A DNA stretch of 64,000 nt from positions 124,001 through 188,000 of the forward strand of contig NZ_JAFICD010000003.1 in NCBI RefSeq assembly GCF_017833525.1. The letters are read 5' to 3'. A model generated the notes under the pieces. The model was not told the DNA's origin, did not search any database, and saw only the letters and a program-made list of their open reading frames with translations. Below, piece by piece: positions 36,713-45,432 of this stretch; within the stretch, counting starts at the first letter, position 1; each line of letters starts with the position of its first letter. This DNA is from Duganella sp. 1411. GTDB lineage: Bacteria > Pseudomonadota > Gammaproteobacteria > Burkholderiales > Burkholderiaceae_D. Position numbers and translations under genes: made by a program.

Positions 36713-37459
36713 TTACTTGGCCTTGCCCTGGTTGGCGACGGCCGCCTGGGCCGCGGCGATGGCGTCGGCGTCGCCGAGGTAGTAGTGGCGGATCGGCTTG
36801 AGGTCGGCGTCGAGCTCGTACACCAGCGGCTGGCCATTGGGGATGTTGAGGCCGACGATGTCGTTGTCGCTGATGCCGTCGAGCATCTTAATCAGCGCGC
36901 GCAGGCTATTGCCGTGGGCCGAGATGATGATCTTCTTGCCGGCGCGGATGGCCGGGGCGATTTCCTCGTCCCAGGCCGGCATCACGCGCGCCACGGTGTC
37001 CTTCAGGCATTCGGTGAGCGGGATCTGCGACTTGTCCAGGCCGGCGTAGCGCGGATCGTTGAACGAGGCGCGGTCGTCGTTCTCGTCCAGCGGCGGCGGC
37101 GGCGTGTCGTAGCTGCGGCGCCATACCAGCACTTGCTCGTCGCCGTACTTGGCGGCGGTCTCGCCCTTGTCGAGGCCCTGCAGCGCGCCGTAGTGGCGTT
37201 CGTTCAGGCGCCAGTCGTTCTTGATCGGCAGGTACATCATATCCATCTCGTCGAGCGACAGCCACAGGGTGCGGATCGCGCGCTTCAGCACCGACGTGTA
37301 CGCCAGGTCGAAGGTGTAGCCCGATTCCTTGAGCACCTTGCCGGCGGCCTTGGCTTCGGCCACGCCTTTTTCGGTCAGATCGACGTCGGTCCAGCCGGTG
37401 AAACGGTTCGACAGGTTCCAGGTGGATTCGCCATGGCGCATGAATACGATTTTATACAT
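36713..37459 (-). CDS. gpmA: 2,3-bisphosphoglycerate-dependent phosphoglycerate mutase
   Basis: 248 residues, the usual length. MYKIVFMRHGESTWNLSNRFTGWTDVDLTEKG shows the phosphohistidine motif RHGE and the other active-site residues are in ERHYGALQG and SAHGNSLRAL. It interconverts 3- and 2-phosphoglycerate in glycolysis and gluconeogenesis. The start at ATG 37459 is preferred to an upstream TTG because it gives the canonical N-terminus. Confidence 0.97.
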   Translation of the reverse strand: MYKIVFMRHGESTWNLSNRFTGWTDVDLTEKGVAEAKAAGKVLKESGYTFDLAYTSVLKRAIRTLWLSLDEMDMMYLPIKNDWRLNERHYGALQGLDKGETAAKYGDEQVLVWRRSYDTPPPPLDENDDRASFNDPRYAGLDKSQIPLTECLKDTVARVMPAWDEEIAPAIRAGKKIIISAHGNSLRALIKMLDGISDNDIVGLNIPNGQPLVYELDADLKPIRHYYLGDADAIAAAQAAVANQGKAK

Positions 37460-37567
37460 GTGAACAATCTTCAAAAAAGGAGTGAATCGGAGGGATTACC
37501 AGTGCTTTAAGAACTCTTCCAGCTTCTATTTTATAATGCGCGGATTAAGTTAAACCATTGGAACCCC

Positions 37568-38002
37568 GTGAAATTCTTCATTGACAATATTTTGATCATC
37601 GCCATCGTGCTGCTCTCCGGCGGCGCGCTGCTGTGGCCCCTGCTGACCCAGCGCGGCAAACGGGCCACCCCGCAAGACGTGACGATGTTGATCAACCGCA
37701 GCAAAGCCATCATTGTAGACGTACGCGACGCCAAAGAATTCGCCACCGGTTCGCTGCCGGACGCCAAGCACATCCCGCTGGCCGAACTGGACCAGCGCAT
37801 CGGCGAACTGGACAAGTTCAAGAGCAAGAGCGTGGTGGTGGTTTGCCAGAGCGGCGCACGCGCTTCCTCGGCTGCGGCTAAACTGTCCAAAGCCGGCTTC
37901 ACCGACGTGGTCAACCTGGAAGGTGGCATTGCCGCATGGCAAAAAGCCGGCCTGCCACTGGCCAAGCCGTCGGTCACGCTCTCCAAACCGTTGGCAAAAT
38001 AA
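37568..38002 (+). CDS. Membrane-anchored rhodanese-like sulfurtransferase
   Basis: 144 residues from GTG. One N-terminal membrane helix (NILIIAIVLLSGGALLWPLL) is followed by a single rhodanese domain with D51-V-R and active cysteine C93 in VVCQSGARAS. This matches the YibN group found next to grxC and secB. It may move sulfane sulfur or act in redox maintenance at the membrane. A TATAAT at 37532-37537 lies 31 bases upstream. It reads into grxC. Confidence 0.92.
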   Translation: MKFFIDNILIIAIVLLSGGALLWPLLTQRGKRATPQDVTMLINRSKAIIVDVRDAKEFATGSLPDAKHIPLAELDQRIGELDKFKSKSVVVVCQSGARASSAAAKLSKAGFTDVVNLEGGIAAWQKAGLPLAKPSVTLSKPLAK

Positions 38003-38017
38003 CTGGAAGGACGCATC

Positions 38018-38278
38018 ATGACGACCGAAGTGATCATGTACACCACCGCCGTGTGCCCGTACTGCATCCGCGCCGAGCGCCTGCTCGAATCGAAGGGCGT
38101 GACCGGGCTGAAGAAAATCCGCGTCGACCTCGACCCGGAGCAGCGGATGCTGATGATGCAAAAAACCGGCCGCCGCACCGTGCCGCAAATCTACATCGGC
38201 GACACCCATGTCGGCGGTTTCGACGATTTGTATGCGCTCGATCAAGCCGGCGGCCTGTCACCCTTGTTAAATGGCTAA
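38018..38278 (+). CDS. grxC: Glutaredoxin 3
   Basis: 86 residues with the redox motif CPYC (C13, C16), the cis-proline TVPQIYI and the glutathione-contact GGFDDL. It reduces disulfides with glutathione in the cytoplasm. It starts 16 bases after the rhodanese gene, whose ribosome-binding site AGGA precedes it, and stands before secB as in many betaproteobacteria. Confidence 0.96.
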   Translation: MTTEVIMYTTAVCPYCIRAERLLESKGVTGLKKIRVDLDPEQRMLMMQKTGRRTVPQIYIGDTHVGGFDDLYALDQAGGLSPLLNG

Positions 38279-38311
38279 CTGCCACCAAATACAACGCGCG
38301 GGCGGAAATCC

Positions 38312-38339
38312 TTTGCATCGATAGTGGTTTTGATACAAT
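38312..38339 (+). promoter_or_regulatory. Candidate sigma-70 promoter for secB
   Basis: TTTGCA at 38312-38317 and TACAAT at 38334-38339 are separated by 16 bases and lie about 100 bases before the secB start, in the 158-base gap behind grxC. Match is fair, not proven. Confidence 0.4.
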
Positions 38340-38436
38340 TGCCCTCGCGTTTGATTTGAGCTTCCACAAGGCCATCCCAAGCCAACATCATCTGAGCGGC
38401 CCGTGCCGCTCGTTTTCACTATAACGAAAGCGTTCC

Positions 38437-38916
38437 ATGTCTGACGAAAACCTGCAACCAGTATTCCAAATCCAACGCGTCTACCTGAAAGACATGTCGC
38501 TGGAACAACCAAATTCCCCATCGATCTTCCTGGAACAGGAAGCCCCGACCATCGAAGTGGCCCTGGACGTGGGCGCCGAGCCGCTGGCCGAAGGCATCTT
38601 CGAGTCGACCGTCACCATCACCGTGACCGCCAAGGTCAAGGACAAGGTCGCGTTCCTGGTTGAAGGCAAGCAAGCCGGCATCTTCGAAGCGCGCAACATC
38701 CCGGCCGATCAACTCGATCCGCTGCTGGGTATCGGCTGCCCGAACATCGTCTACCCTTACCTGCGCGCCAACATCGCCGACGTGATCACCCGTGCCGGCT
38801 TCCCGCCAGTGCACCTGGCCGAGATCAACTTCGAAGTGTTCTACCAGCAGCGTCTGCAAGCGGTGGCCGACGCCGCCGCGGCGGCTCCTGCGGCCGACGG
38901 CGCCACCACGCACTAA
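38437..38916 (+). CDS. secB: Protein-export chaperone SecB
   Basis: 159 residues. The core FQIQRVYLKDMSLEQPNSPSIFLEQ, LLGIGCPNIVYPYLRANIADVITRAGFPPVHLAEINF is strongly conserved SecB sequence. It keeps presecretory proteins unfolded and hands them to SecA. The last 20 residues are Ala-rich and less conserved. Confidence 0.98.
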   Translation: MSDENLQPVFQIQRVYLKDMSLEQPNSPSIFLEQEAPTIEVALDVGAEPLAEGIFESTVTITVTAKVKDKVAFLVEGKQAGIFEARNIPADQLDPLLGIGCPNIVYPYLRANIADVITRAGFPPVHLAEINFEVFYQQRLQAVADAAAAAPAADGATTH

Positions 38917-38949
38917 GCTGCACTAAGAAGAGTTATACTGTAGCAACGT

Positions 38950-38969
38950 CGCCGGACGCTCGTCCGGCG
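38950..38969 (+). terminator. Hairpin behind secB
   Basis: CGCCGGACG and CGTCCGGCG are perfect inverted repeats separated by two bases, 34 bases after the secB stop. The T tract is weak (CTGTTTC), so termination strength is uncertain. Confidence 0.6.
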
Positions 38970-39023
38970 GCTGTTTCACCCGACTAGCCGCGCCCCGCGC
39001 GCTGTCCATCTGCAAGGTAAGCC

Positions 39024-39467
39024 ATGACATTTCCCCGTTTGATCGCAGGTCTGAGCCTGATGCTGGCCGCCGCGAGCAGCCACGCGTTCGACTTCAAAAC
39101 GGTGGGCGCCGCGCCCGTGGTGCTGTACGACGCCCCATCGACCAAAGGCGGCAAATTGTTTGTCGTGCCGCGCGGCGCGCCGCTCGAAGTGGTGCTGGCC
39201 TACGGCGAATGGCTCAAGGTGCGCGACGTCAACGGCGACATGGCCTGGACCGAGGCCAAGGGCCTGACGGCCAAGCGCAACGTCATCACCCGCGTCGCCA
39301 ACCTGAAGGTCCGCGCCACGCCGGACGACGCCGCCGCGCCCGTATTTACCGCCGACAAAGGCGTGCTGCTGGAGGTGGCCGAGGTGGCCGCCGGCGGCTG
39401 GGTCAAGGTGCGTCACCGCGACGGCCTGGTCGGTTACGTCAAGAATGCCGAGATCTGGGGACTATAA
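39024..39467 (+). CDS. Secreted SH3-domain protein
   Basis: 147 residues: a signal peptide (MTFPRLIAGLSLMLAAASSHA) and two bacterial SH3-like units, the first with VVLYDAPSTKGGKLFVVPRGAPLEVVLAYGEWLKVRD, the second VANLKVRATPDDAAAPVFTADKGVLLEVAEVAAGGWVKVRHRDG. The fold is used for binding peptidoglycan or peptides in the periplasm. Role otherwise unknown. It lies 32 bases before gpsA and may share its transcript. Confidence 0.88.
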   Translation: MTFPRLIAGLSLMLAAASSHAFDFKTVGAAPVVLYDAPSTKGGKLFVVPRGAPLEVVLAYGEWLKVRDVNGDMAWTEAKGLTAKRNVITRVANLKVRATPDDAAAPVFTADKGVLLEVAEVAAGGWVKVRHRDGLVGYVKNAEIWGL

Positions 39468-39499
39468 TCCCAGCATCTGAACCACGGGCCCGGAGTCCC

Positions 39500-40543
39500 A
39501 TGCCAGATAATCAAACCAAACAAGCGGCGCCCGGCACGCGCAAGGTGAGCGTGCTCGGCGCGGGCGCCTGGGGCACCGCCGTCGCCATCGCGCTGGCGCA
39601 GCGCCACGACGTGCTGCTGTGGGGCCGCAACGGGGCCGCGCTGCAAGCGATGGGCGCCGCCCGCGAAAACGCCGACTACCTGCCCGGCTATCCCTTCCCC
39701 GAGCGTTTGCGCGTGGCCGCCGATTTCGACGCCGCGCTGGCGCACGCGGCCGGCAAGGACGGCCTGCTGATCGCCGCCTGCCCGGTGGCCGGCCTGCGTC
39801 CGCTGCTGCAGCAATTGAAGCCGCACGGGGTGTCGCACGTGGTCTGGCTGTGCAAGGGCTTCGAATACGGCACCGGCCTGTTGCCGCATCAAATCGTGCG
39901 CGAAGTGCTGGGCGACGGCGTGGCCGGCGGCGCGTTGTCGGGGCCGTCGTTCGCACAGGAAGTGGCGCGCGGCTTGCCGTGCGCGCTGACCATCGCCTCG
40001 GCTTCGGCGGCGCTGCGCGACTGCGTGGTGGCGGCCGTCCATGGCGGCAACATCCGCGTGTATTCCAGCGAGGACCTGGTCGGTGTGGAGGTCGGTGGCG
40101 CGGTCAAGAACGTGCTGGCGATCGCCACCGGCGTGGCCGACGGCCTGGGGCTGGGCTTGAACGCGCGCGCCGCGCTGATCACGCGCGGGCTGGCCGAGAT
40201 CACGCGCCTGGGCACCAAGCTGGGCGGGCAGACCGAAACGTTCATGGGCCTGACGGGCATGGGCGACCTGATTTTGACGTGCACCGGCGACTTGTCGCGC
40301 AACCGGCGGGTCGGGCTGGGGCTGGCGCAGGGCAAGGCACTGGACACCATCGTGCAGGAGCTGGGGCACGTGGCCGAGGGCGTGCCGTGCTCGAAGGCGG
40401 TGCGCGAGCTGGCGGCCAGGGTGGGCGTCGACATGCCGATCACCAACGCCGTGGCGGGCGTGCTGTTCGACGGCGACCAGCCGCAGGCGATGGTGGCGAA
40501 GTTGCTGTCGCGCGACCCGCGCGACGAACAAGTCAAACGCTAA
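39500..40543 (+). CDS. gpsA: Glycerol-3-phosphate dehydrogenase [NAD(P)+]
   Basis: 347 residues. The dinucleotide fold starts VSVLGAGAWGTAVA, the substrate region is GALSGPSFAQEVARGLPCAL and the catalytic lysine lies in VGGAVKNVLAIATGVADGLGLGLNARAALITRGL. It makes glycerol 3-phosphate for membrane phospholipids. ATG 39500 is preceded by GGAG. A long inverted repeat begins 9 bases after its stop. Confidence 0.97.
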   Translation: MPDNQTKQAAPGTRKVSVLGAGAWGTAVAIALAQRHDVLLWGRNGAALQAMGAARENADYLPGYPFPERLRVAADFDAALAHAAGKDGLLIAACPVAGLRPLLQQLKPHGVSHVVWLCKGFEYGTGLLPHQIVREVLGDGVAGGALSGPSFAQEVARGLPCALTIASASAALRDCVVAAVHGGNIRVYSSEDLVGVEVGGAVKNVLAIATGVADGLGLGLNARAALITRGLAEITRLGTKLGGQTETFMGLTGMGDLILTCTGDLSRNRRVGLGLAQGKALDTIVQELGHVAEGVPCSKAVRELAARVGVDMPITNAVAGVLFDGDQPQAMVAKLLSRDPRDEQVKR

Positions 40544-40552
40544 GCAAAAGCA

Positions 40553-40657
40553 ACTCCGGGGTCAGGTCCACCAATTCTACACGGGCTTAACCGTGCGCCC
40601 ATCGACAGGGCGCCGACGGCCGAGGTCGTGTAGAAATGGTGGACCTGACCCCGGAGT
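40553..40657. repeat. Long inverted repeat between convergent genes
   Basis: The 21-base left arm (40553-40573, ACTCCGGGGTCAGGTCCA..) and right arm (40637-40657) are perfect inverted copies, and eight further bases TCTACACG/CGTGTAGA continue the pairing inside. The 43-base loop is GC-rich. The right arm ends two bases before the stop codon of the DUF2461 gene. The GGGGTCAGGTCCAC motif resembles REP-type elements that RAYT transposases move in related genomes, though no transposase is here. As RNA it should terminate or stabilise both convergent messages. Confidence 0.85.
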
Positions 40658-40659
40658 AT

Positions 40660-41352
40660 TCACTCTTCGGCGTGCTCTTCCTCTTGCGCCTCGCGCATCC
40701 ACTGCACCAGCGGGAACGCGTCCTTCAAGCCGCCGACGATCAGCGGCACCAGCAACTCCGGCTGGTTCATCGGCACGTCGATCTCGGTCCACACGAAGAA
40801 ACTCTTCAGCTTGATGTACTCGATGTGCTCGTGATCGGCGTCGAAGCCCTTCGGCGGCCGCATCAGCTTGCCCTCGTCCCGGATATCGCCAAACGTCAAG
40901 CGCAGCTTCTTGTTCTTGAGTACCTTCTTGAACCCGGCCGCGTCGTCGACCATGTGCTGGCGCAACGCCTTCAGGCGCCCCGCCGGCGGCATGTACTCGC
41001 CGGCGCCGAACAGCAATTTGCCGTGGCCGTCGATCTGCATGTAGTAGGTCGGCCCGCCCGTCTGGCTCGGCCGGCGCATATCGTTCGGCGCCACCGCCGC
41101 CGAGAAACGCGTCTTGTACGGGCTCTTGTCATGCGCGAAACGCACGTCGCGGTTGATGCGGAACATCGCCTTCTTCGGATTGCTGAACTTGACCGCCGGA
41201 TCGAACTTGCCCAGCCCGGCGATCATCTCCGTCACCACCTGCAGGAATTCTTCGCGCAGGATGTCGTAGCGCGGCTTGTTCATGATGAACCACGGACGGT
41301 TGTTGTTGTCGGCGAGTTCTTTGAGGAATTGAGTCAGGTCGCGTAAATGCAT
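40660..41352 (-). CDS. DUF2461 family protein
   Basis: 230 residues. The motifs FLKELADNNNRPWFIMNKPRYD, FRINRDVRFAHDKSPYKTRFSA and PTYYMQIDGHGKLLFGAGEYMPPAGRLKALR identify the DUF2461 (TIGR02453) family. The function is unknown. No signal peptide. Its stop codon is close to the inverted repeat, and the DegS-like gene lies 10 bases upstream on the same strand, so the two may be co-transcribed. Confidence 0.93.
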   Translation of the reverse strand: MHLRDLTQFLKELADNNNRPWFIMNKPRYDILREEFLQVVTEMIAGLGKFDPAVKFSNPKKAMFRINRDVRFAHDKSPYKTRFSAAVAPNDMRRPSQTGGPTYYMQIDGHGKLLFGAGEYMPPAGRLKALRQHMVDDAAGFKKVLKNKKLRLTFGDIRDEGKLMRPPKGFDADHEHIEYIKLKSFFVWTEIDVPMNQPELLVPLIVGGLKDAFPLVQWMREAQEEEHAEE

Positions 41353-41362
41353 GGGCTGGGGT

Positions 41363-42538
41363 TTACTTTATTTTGGCGCTGGCCGGACGCTTGCCGACCG
41401 TGACATCGATCGTCGTTTCGCGGTTCTTGCGCAAGACCGTCATTTTAGCTTTTTCGCCCGGAGTCAGTTGGGCGATGAGGTTGAGCATGCCGTTGGTGTC
41501 GGTGACCGGCTTGTCGTCGACCGTCAGCAGGATGTCGCCCGGCTTGATGCCGCCCTTGTCGGCCGGGCCGTGGCGCACCACGCCGGCGATGATGGCGCCG
41601 CTCTGGCGCTTCAGGCCGAAGCTGCTGGCCATCTCCGGCGTGATCTCCTGCGTTTCCACGCCGATCCAGCCGCGCACCACGTGGCCCGACTTGATGATCG
41701 CTTCCATCACCGATTTGGCGGTCGACACCGGAATCGCGAAGCCGATGCCGACCGAGCCGCCGCTTTGCGAATAGATCGCCGAATTGATGCCCAGCAGGTT
41801 GCCGTTGGCGTCGACCAGCGCGCCGCCGGAGTTGCCGAAGTTGATCGCGGCGTCGGTCTGGATGAAGTTTTCGAAGTGGTTGATGTGCAGGTTGTTGCGC
41901 CCCAGCGCGGAGATGATGCCCATCGTTACCGTCTGGCCGACGCCGAACGGATTGCCGATGGCCAGCACGACGTCGCCCACCTGCGCCTGCTCGGCCTGCC
42001 CCAGCACGATCACCGGCAGCTTGTCGAGCGAGATCTTGATGACCGCCAGGTCGGTCTCCGGATCGGTGCCGACCACCTTGGCGGCGGCCTTGCGGGCGTC
42101 GGCCAGCACCACCTCGATCTCGTCGGCGGCCTCGACCACGTGGTTGTTGGTCAGGATATAGCCCTCGGCCGAGACGATGACGCCCGAGCCGAGGCTGGCC
42201 TCGTCGTCGTCGCCTTCGCCGTCGCGATCGCGGTCGCCGAAGAATTTCTTAAAGAACGGGTCGCGCAGCAGCGGATGCTTGCCGCGCTTGGGCTTTTTGC
42301 TGGTGATGATGTTGACCACGGCCGGCATCGCGCGCCCGGCCGCCGCCCGGTACGAGCCGATGGCCGACGCCGGCGCCTTGCCCGGCCCGGCCTCGAGCAT
42401 GACGGCCGGCCGCTCCGGGCTGCCCATCTGCTGCAGGCGCACCGGCGCCGCGCCGTGCGGCCCCACGGCCGCATACACGAAATACAGCGCCAAAACGACG
42501 GTCACCGTTTGCGCAAACAATAACCACAGTCGTCGCAT
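41363..42538 (-). CDS. DegS-like serine protease (trypsin + one PDZ)
   Basis: 391 residues. A membrane anchor (LWLLFAQTVTVVLALYFVYAA) precedes a trypsin-like domain with H133 in TNNHVV, D163 in ETDLAVI and S237 in NFGNSGGAL, and one PDZ domain (about 285-380). One PDZ and an uncleaved-looking anchor point to DegS/HhoB-type instead of DegP. A charged insert GDRDRDGEGDDDE lies before the histidine. It probably monitors or degrades misfolded envelope proteins. Confidence 0.92.
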   Translation of the reverse strand: MRRLWLLFAQTVTVVLALYFVYAAVGPHGAAPVRLQQMGSPERPAVMLEAGPGKAPASAIGSYRAAAGRAMPAVVNIITSKKPKRGKHPLLRDPFFKKFFGDRDRDGEGDDDEASLGSGVIVSAEGYILTNNHVVEAADEIEVVLADARKAAAKVVGTDPETDLAVIKISLDKLPVIVLGQAEQAQVGDVVLAIGNPFGVGQTVTMGIISALGRNNLHINHFENFIQTDAAINFGNSGGALVDANGNLLGINSAIYSQSGGSVGIGFAIPVSTAKSVMEAIIKSGHVVRGWIGVETQEITPEMASSFGLKRQSGAIIAGVVRHGPADKGGIKPGDILLTVDDKPVTDTNGMLNLIAQLTPGEKAKMTVLRKNRETTIDVTVGKRPASAKIK

Positions 42539-42578
42539 AGCTTGAGCATGCCGTCCGGCGGACGGCGTCCATTTCTGT

Positions 42579-43001
42579 TTATTTCTTCAGGGCGTCACGG
42601 ATTTCACGCAGCAACACGATGTCCTCGGCCGGCGGCGCCGGCGGCGTCACCACCGGATGCTCGTGCAGGTTGCGCGCCTTGTTCATCAGCCGCACCATCT
42701 GGAAGATGACGAAGGCCAGGATGATGAAATTGAGCAGGATCGTGAAGAAGTTACCGTAGGCGAACACCGCGCCCAGCTTCTTCGCTTCCACCAGGCTCAG
42801 GTTGGCGGCCTGGCCGTTGAGCGGGATGTAGTAGTTGGCGAAGTCCAGGCCGCCGAACAGCTTGCCGATCGGCGGCATGATGATGTCGGTCACCAGCGAA
42901 TCGACAATCTTGCCGAAGGCGCCGCCGATGATCACGCCGACGGCGAGGTCGACCACGTTGCCCTTCATCGCGAATTCTTTAAATTCTTGCATCATTGCCA
43001 T
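42579..43001 (-). CDS. mscL: Large-conductance mechanosensitive channel
   Basis: 140 residues: N-terminal helix (MQEFKEFAMKGNVVDLAVGVIIGGAFGKIVDSLVTDIIMP) with TM1 and the gate, TM2 (FFTILLNFIILAFVIFQMVRLMNK) and a C-terminal helix. It opens on membrane tension to release solutes during osmotic downshock. The proline-rich linker PPAPPAED lies between TM2 and the terminal bundle. Confidence 0.97.
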   Translation of the reverse strand: MAMMQEFKEFAMKGNVVDLAVGVIIGGAFGKIVDSLVTDIIMPPIGKLFGGLDFANYYIPLNGQAANLSLVEAKKLGAVFAYGNFFTILLNFIILAFVIFQMVRLMNKARNLHEHPVVTPPAPPAEDIVLLREIRDALKK

Positions 43002-43371
43002 TTTTATATCCTCGACGTGTGGTCATTTGTGAACAAAACCGCGGGTGGATCATACTATTTTTTCAATTAGATTCCAAACACGCTTGCCGTTCGCGCATTT
43101 GGACAGCGATTTACGTTATAAGTTTGACCTATATCAATTAGCGAAACCCGGGTCTCCCCTCATAGGGCAGAGTCCGCCAAAAATCAAGCCCAAAACGGTG
43201 CGCAAATCGCCCCAATTGGGGTTACGGCAACGTTTTTGCTTTAATTCGCTAGACGGTTACCTTATAATTTAAGGTTGCTAGAAGCTACATTCGTGCTTCA
43301 TCAAGTTTTCAGATTTCAGGTTGGTACGCGGTTTCCAGATTTTGTTCGCACTTTGACTGATTGGGGTTTGT
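43002..43371. promoter_or_regulatory. Intergenic region between mscL and petABC
   Basis: This 370-base gap has no convincing gene. It is AT-richer than its surroundings and should carry divergent promoters for mscL and the bc1 operon. TATAAT at 43263-43268 with TTTAAT at 43240-43245 (17-base spacing) is a candidate promoter for petA, 104 bases upstream of its start. Confidence 0.5.
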
Positions 43372-43980
43372 ATGAGTAACGAAAAGCAGGTCGATTCCGG
43401 CCGTCGCGGTTTGCTCGTCGCAACAGGGGCGGCGGGTGGTGTAGTGGGTCTGGCAACCGCGGGGGCGCTGGTGAGCACCTTCCAGCCGTCGGAGCGGGCG
43501 AAAGCCGCCGGCGCGCCGGTCGAGGTGGACATCTCGGCGCTGAACCCCGGGGAAATGAAAACCGTGGAATGGCGCGGCAAGCCGGTCTGGATCATCAAGC
43601 GCACGCCGGAAATGATCGCGTCGCTGAAGAAAACCGACGGCAAGGTCGCCGACGCCGAATCCAAACGCAATCCCGACGAATTCACGCCCGAATACGCCCG
43701 CAACGAATGGCGCTCGCGCAAGCCCGACATCCTCGTCGCGGTCGGCATCTGTACCCACCTCGGCTGCTCGCCCTCGTCCAAGTTCGCCCCCGGTCCGCAG
43801 CCGTCGCTGCCGGACGACTGGGAAGGCGGCTTCCTGTGCCCGTGCCACGGCTCGACCTTCGACATGGCCGGCCGCGTCTTCAAAAACAAGCCGGCGCCGG
43901 ACAATCTGCAGGTGCCGCGCTACATGTTCCTGAGCGACAACAAGCTGGTCATTGGCAAAGACGAGAAAGGCGAGGCGTAA
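43372..43980 (+). CDS. petA: Ubiquinol-cytochrome c reductase, Rieske iron-sulfur subunit
   Basis: 202 residues. A twin-arginine-like start GRRGLLVATGAAGGVVGLATAGALVSTF acts as Tat-dependent membrane anchor. The 2Fe-2S ligands are in CTHLGC (C127, H129, C132) and CPCHGS (C156, C158, H159). It passes electrons from ubiquinol to cytochrome c1 in complex III. Followed by petB after 3 bases. Confidence 0.98.
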   Translation: MSNEKQVDSGRRGLLVATGAAGGVVGLATAGALVSTFQPSERAKAAGAPVEVDISALNPGEMKTVEWRGKPVWIIKRTPEMIASLKKTDGKVADAESKRNPDEFTPEYARNEWRSRKPDILVAVGICTHLGCSPSSKFAPGPQPSLPDDWEGGFLCPCHGSTFDMAGRVFKNKPAPDNLQVPRYMFLSDNKLVIGKDEKGEA

Positions 43981-43983
43981 ATC

Positions 43984-45396
43984 ATGGCGGCTTTCAAAGA
44001 GACAAAATTCCCGGCCGATGCTCCGGCCGCACAAAAAGCACTCGGCTGGGTCGACGACCGCTTCCCGCTGACCAAGCTGTGGAATGACCAATGGGGCAAG
44101 TACTACGCCCCGAAAAACTTCAACTTCTGGTACATCTTCGGCTCGCTGGCGATGCTGGTGCTGGTGCTGCAGATCGTCACCGGCATCTTCCTGACGATGC
44201 ACTACAAGCCGGACGCCAACCTGGCCTTCGGCTCGGTCGAATACATCATGCGCGAAGTGCCGTGGGGCTGGCTGGTGCGCTACATGCACTCGACCGGCGC
44301 GTCGGCCTTCTTCATCATCGTCTACCTGCACATGACGCGCGGGCTGCTGTACGGCTCGTACCGCAAGCCGCGCGAGCTGATCTGGCTGTTCGGCTTTGCC
44401 ATCTTCCTGTGCCTGATGGCCGAGGCCTTCTTCGGCTACCTGCTGCCATGGGGCCAGATGTCGTACTGGGGCGCGCAGGTGATCGTCAACCTGTTCGGCG
44501 CCATCCCGCTGATCGGGCCGGACCTGTCGCTGTGGATCCGCGGCGACTACGTCGTCTCCGACGCCACCCTGAACCGCTTCTTCGCGTTCCACGTGATCGC
44601 CATCCCGCTCGTGCTGCTGGGCCTGGTCGCGGCGCACCTGATCGCGCTGCACGAAGTGGGCTCGAGCAACCCGGACGGCATCGAAGTCAAAGAAAACCTG
44701 GGCCCGGACGGCCACCCGGTCGACTCGATCCCGTCGCACCCGTACTACACGGTGCACGACCTGTTCGGCGTATCGGTGTTCCTGCTGATCTTCAGCGCGG
44801 TGGTGTTCTTCGCGCCGGAAATGGGCGGCTACTTCCTCGAGTACAACAACTTCCTGCCGGGCGACTCGCTCAAGACGCCGCTGCACATCGCCCCGACCTG
44901 GTACTTCACCGCGTTCTACTCGGTGCTGCGCGCCACCACGGCCGACTTCATGTGGGTGCTGATGTTCTTCGTGGCCGCCTACGTGGTGTTCGTCTGGCTC
45001 AAGTCGAAGCTGCCGCAACTCGTCAAGATCGCCATCGCCGTCATCGCGCTGGTGGCCATCATCGGCATGCTGCCGCAGATCCTCGACGCCAAGTTCTGGG
45101 GCGTGGTGTTCTTCGGCGGCTCGGTGGTGATCCTGGCCTTCATGCCGTGGCTGGACAAGTCGCCGGTCAAGTCGATCCGCTACCGTCCGAGCTGGCACAA
45201 GTATGTCTACGCCGTGTTCTTCCTGTCGTTCCTGACCCTCGGCTACCTCGGCACCCTGGCGCCGACCGACGGCCGCACCCTGGTGTCGCAAGTGTGCACC
45301 CTGCTGTACTTTAGCTTCTTCCTGTTCATGCCATGGTGGAGCGCGATGGGCACGTTCAAAAAAGTGCCCGACCGCGTCGTCTTCCACGCGCACTGA
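43984..45396 (+). CDS. petB: Cytochrome b of the bc1 complex
   Basis: 470 residues with eight or nine membrane helices. Haem-binding histidines are in the helix pairs GWLVRYMHSTGASAFFIIVYLHMTRG and FFAFHVIAIPLVLLGLVAAHLIALHEVGS, and PDW-equivalent and PEW motifs are near APTWYFTAFYSVLR. It contains both quinone sites of complex III. Middle gene of petABC. Confidence 0.98.
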   Translation: MAAFKETKFPADAPAAQKALGWVDDRFPLTKLWNDQWGKYYAPKNFNFWYIFGSLAMLVLVLQIVTGIFLTMHYKPDANLAFGSVEYIMREVPWGWLVRYMHSTGASAFFIIVYLHMTRGLLYGSYRKPRELIWLFGFAIFLCLMAEAFFGYLLPWGQMSYWGAQVIVNLFGAIPLIGPDLSLWIRGDYVVSDATLNRFFAFHVIAIPLVLLGLVAAHLIALHEVGSSNPDGIEVKENLGPDGHPVDSIPSHPYYTVHDLFGVSVFLLIFSAVVFFAPEMGGYFLEYNNFLPGDSLKTPLHIAPTWYFTAFYSVLRATTADFMWVLMFFVAAYVVFVWLKSKLPQLVKIAIAVIALVAIIGMLPQILDAKFWGVVFFGGSVVILAFMPWLDKSPVKSIRYRPSWHKYVYAVFFLSFLTLGYLGTLAPTDGRTLVSQVCTLLYFSFFLFMPWWSAMGTFKKVPDRVVFHAH

Positions 45397-45432
45397 TTAC
45401 GTACCTTGGCTAAAGTAGATAAAGGACATGAC

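Noticed and set aside
43002..43371. Possible small RNA or riboswitch ahead of petABC
   Set aside because: No conserved structure or terminator could be recognised; only a fair promoter is seen.
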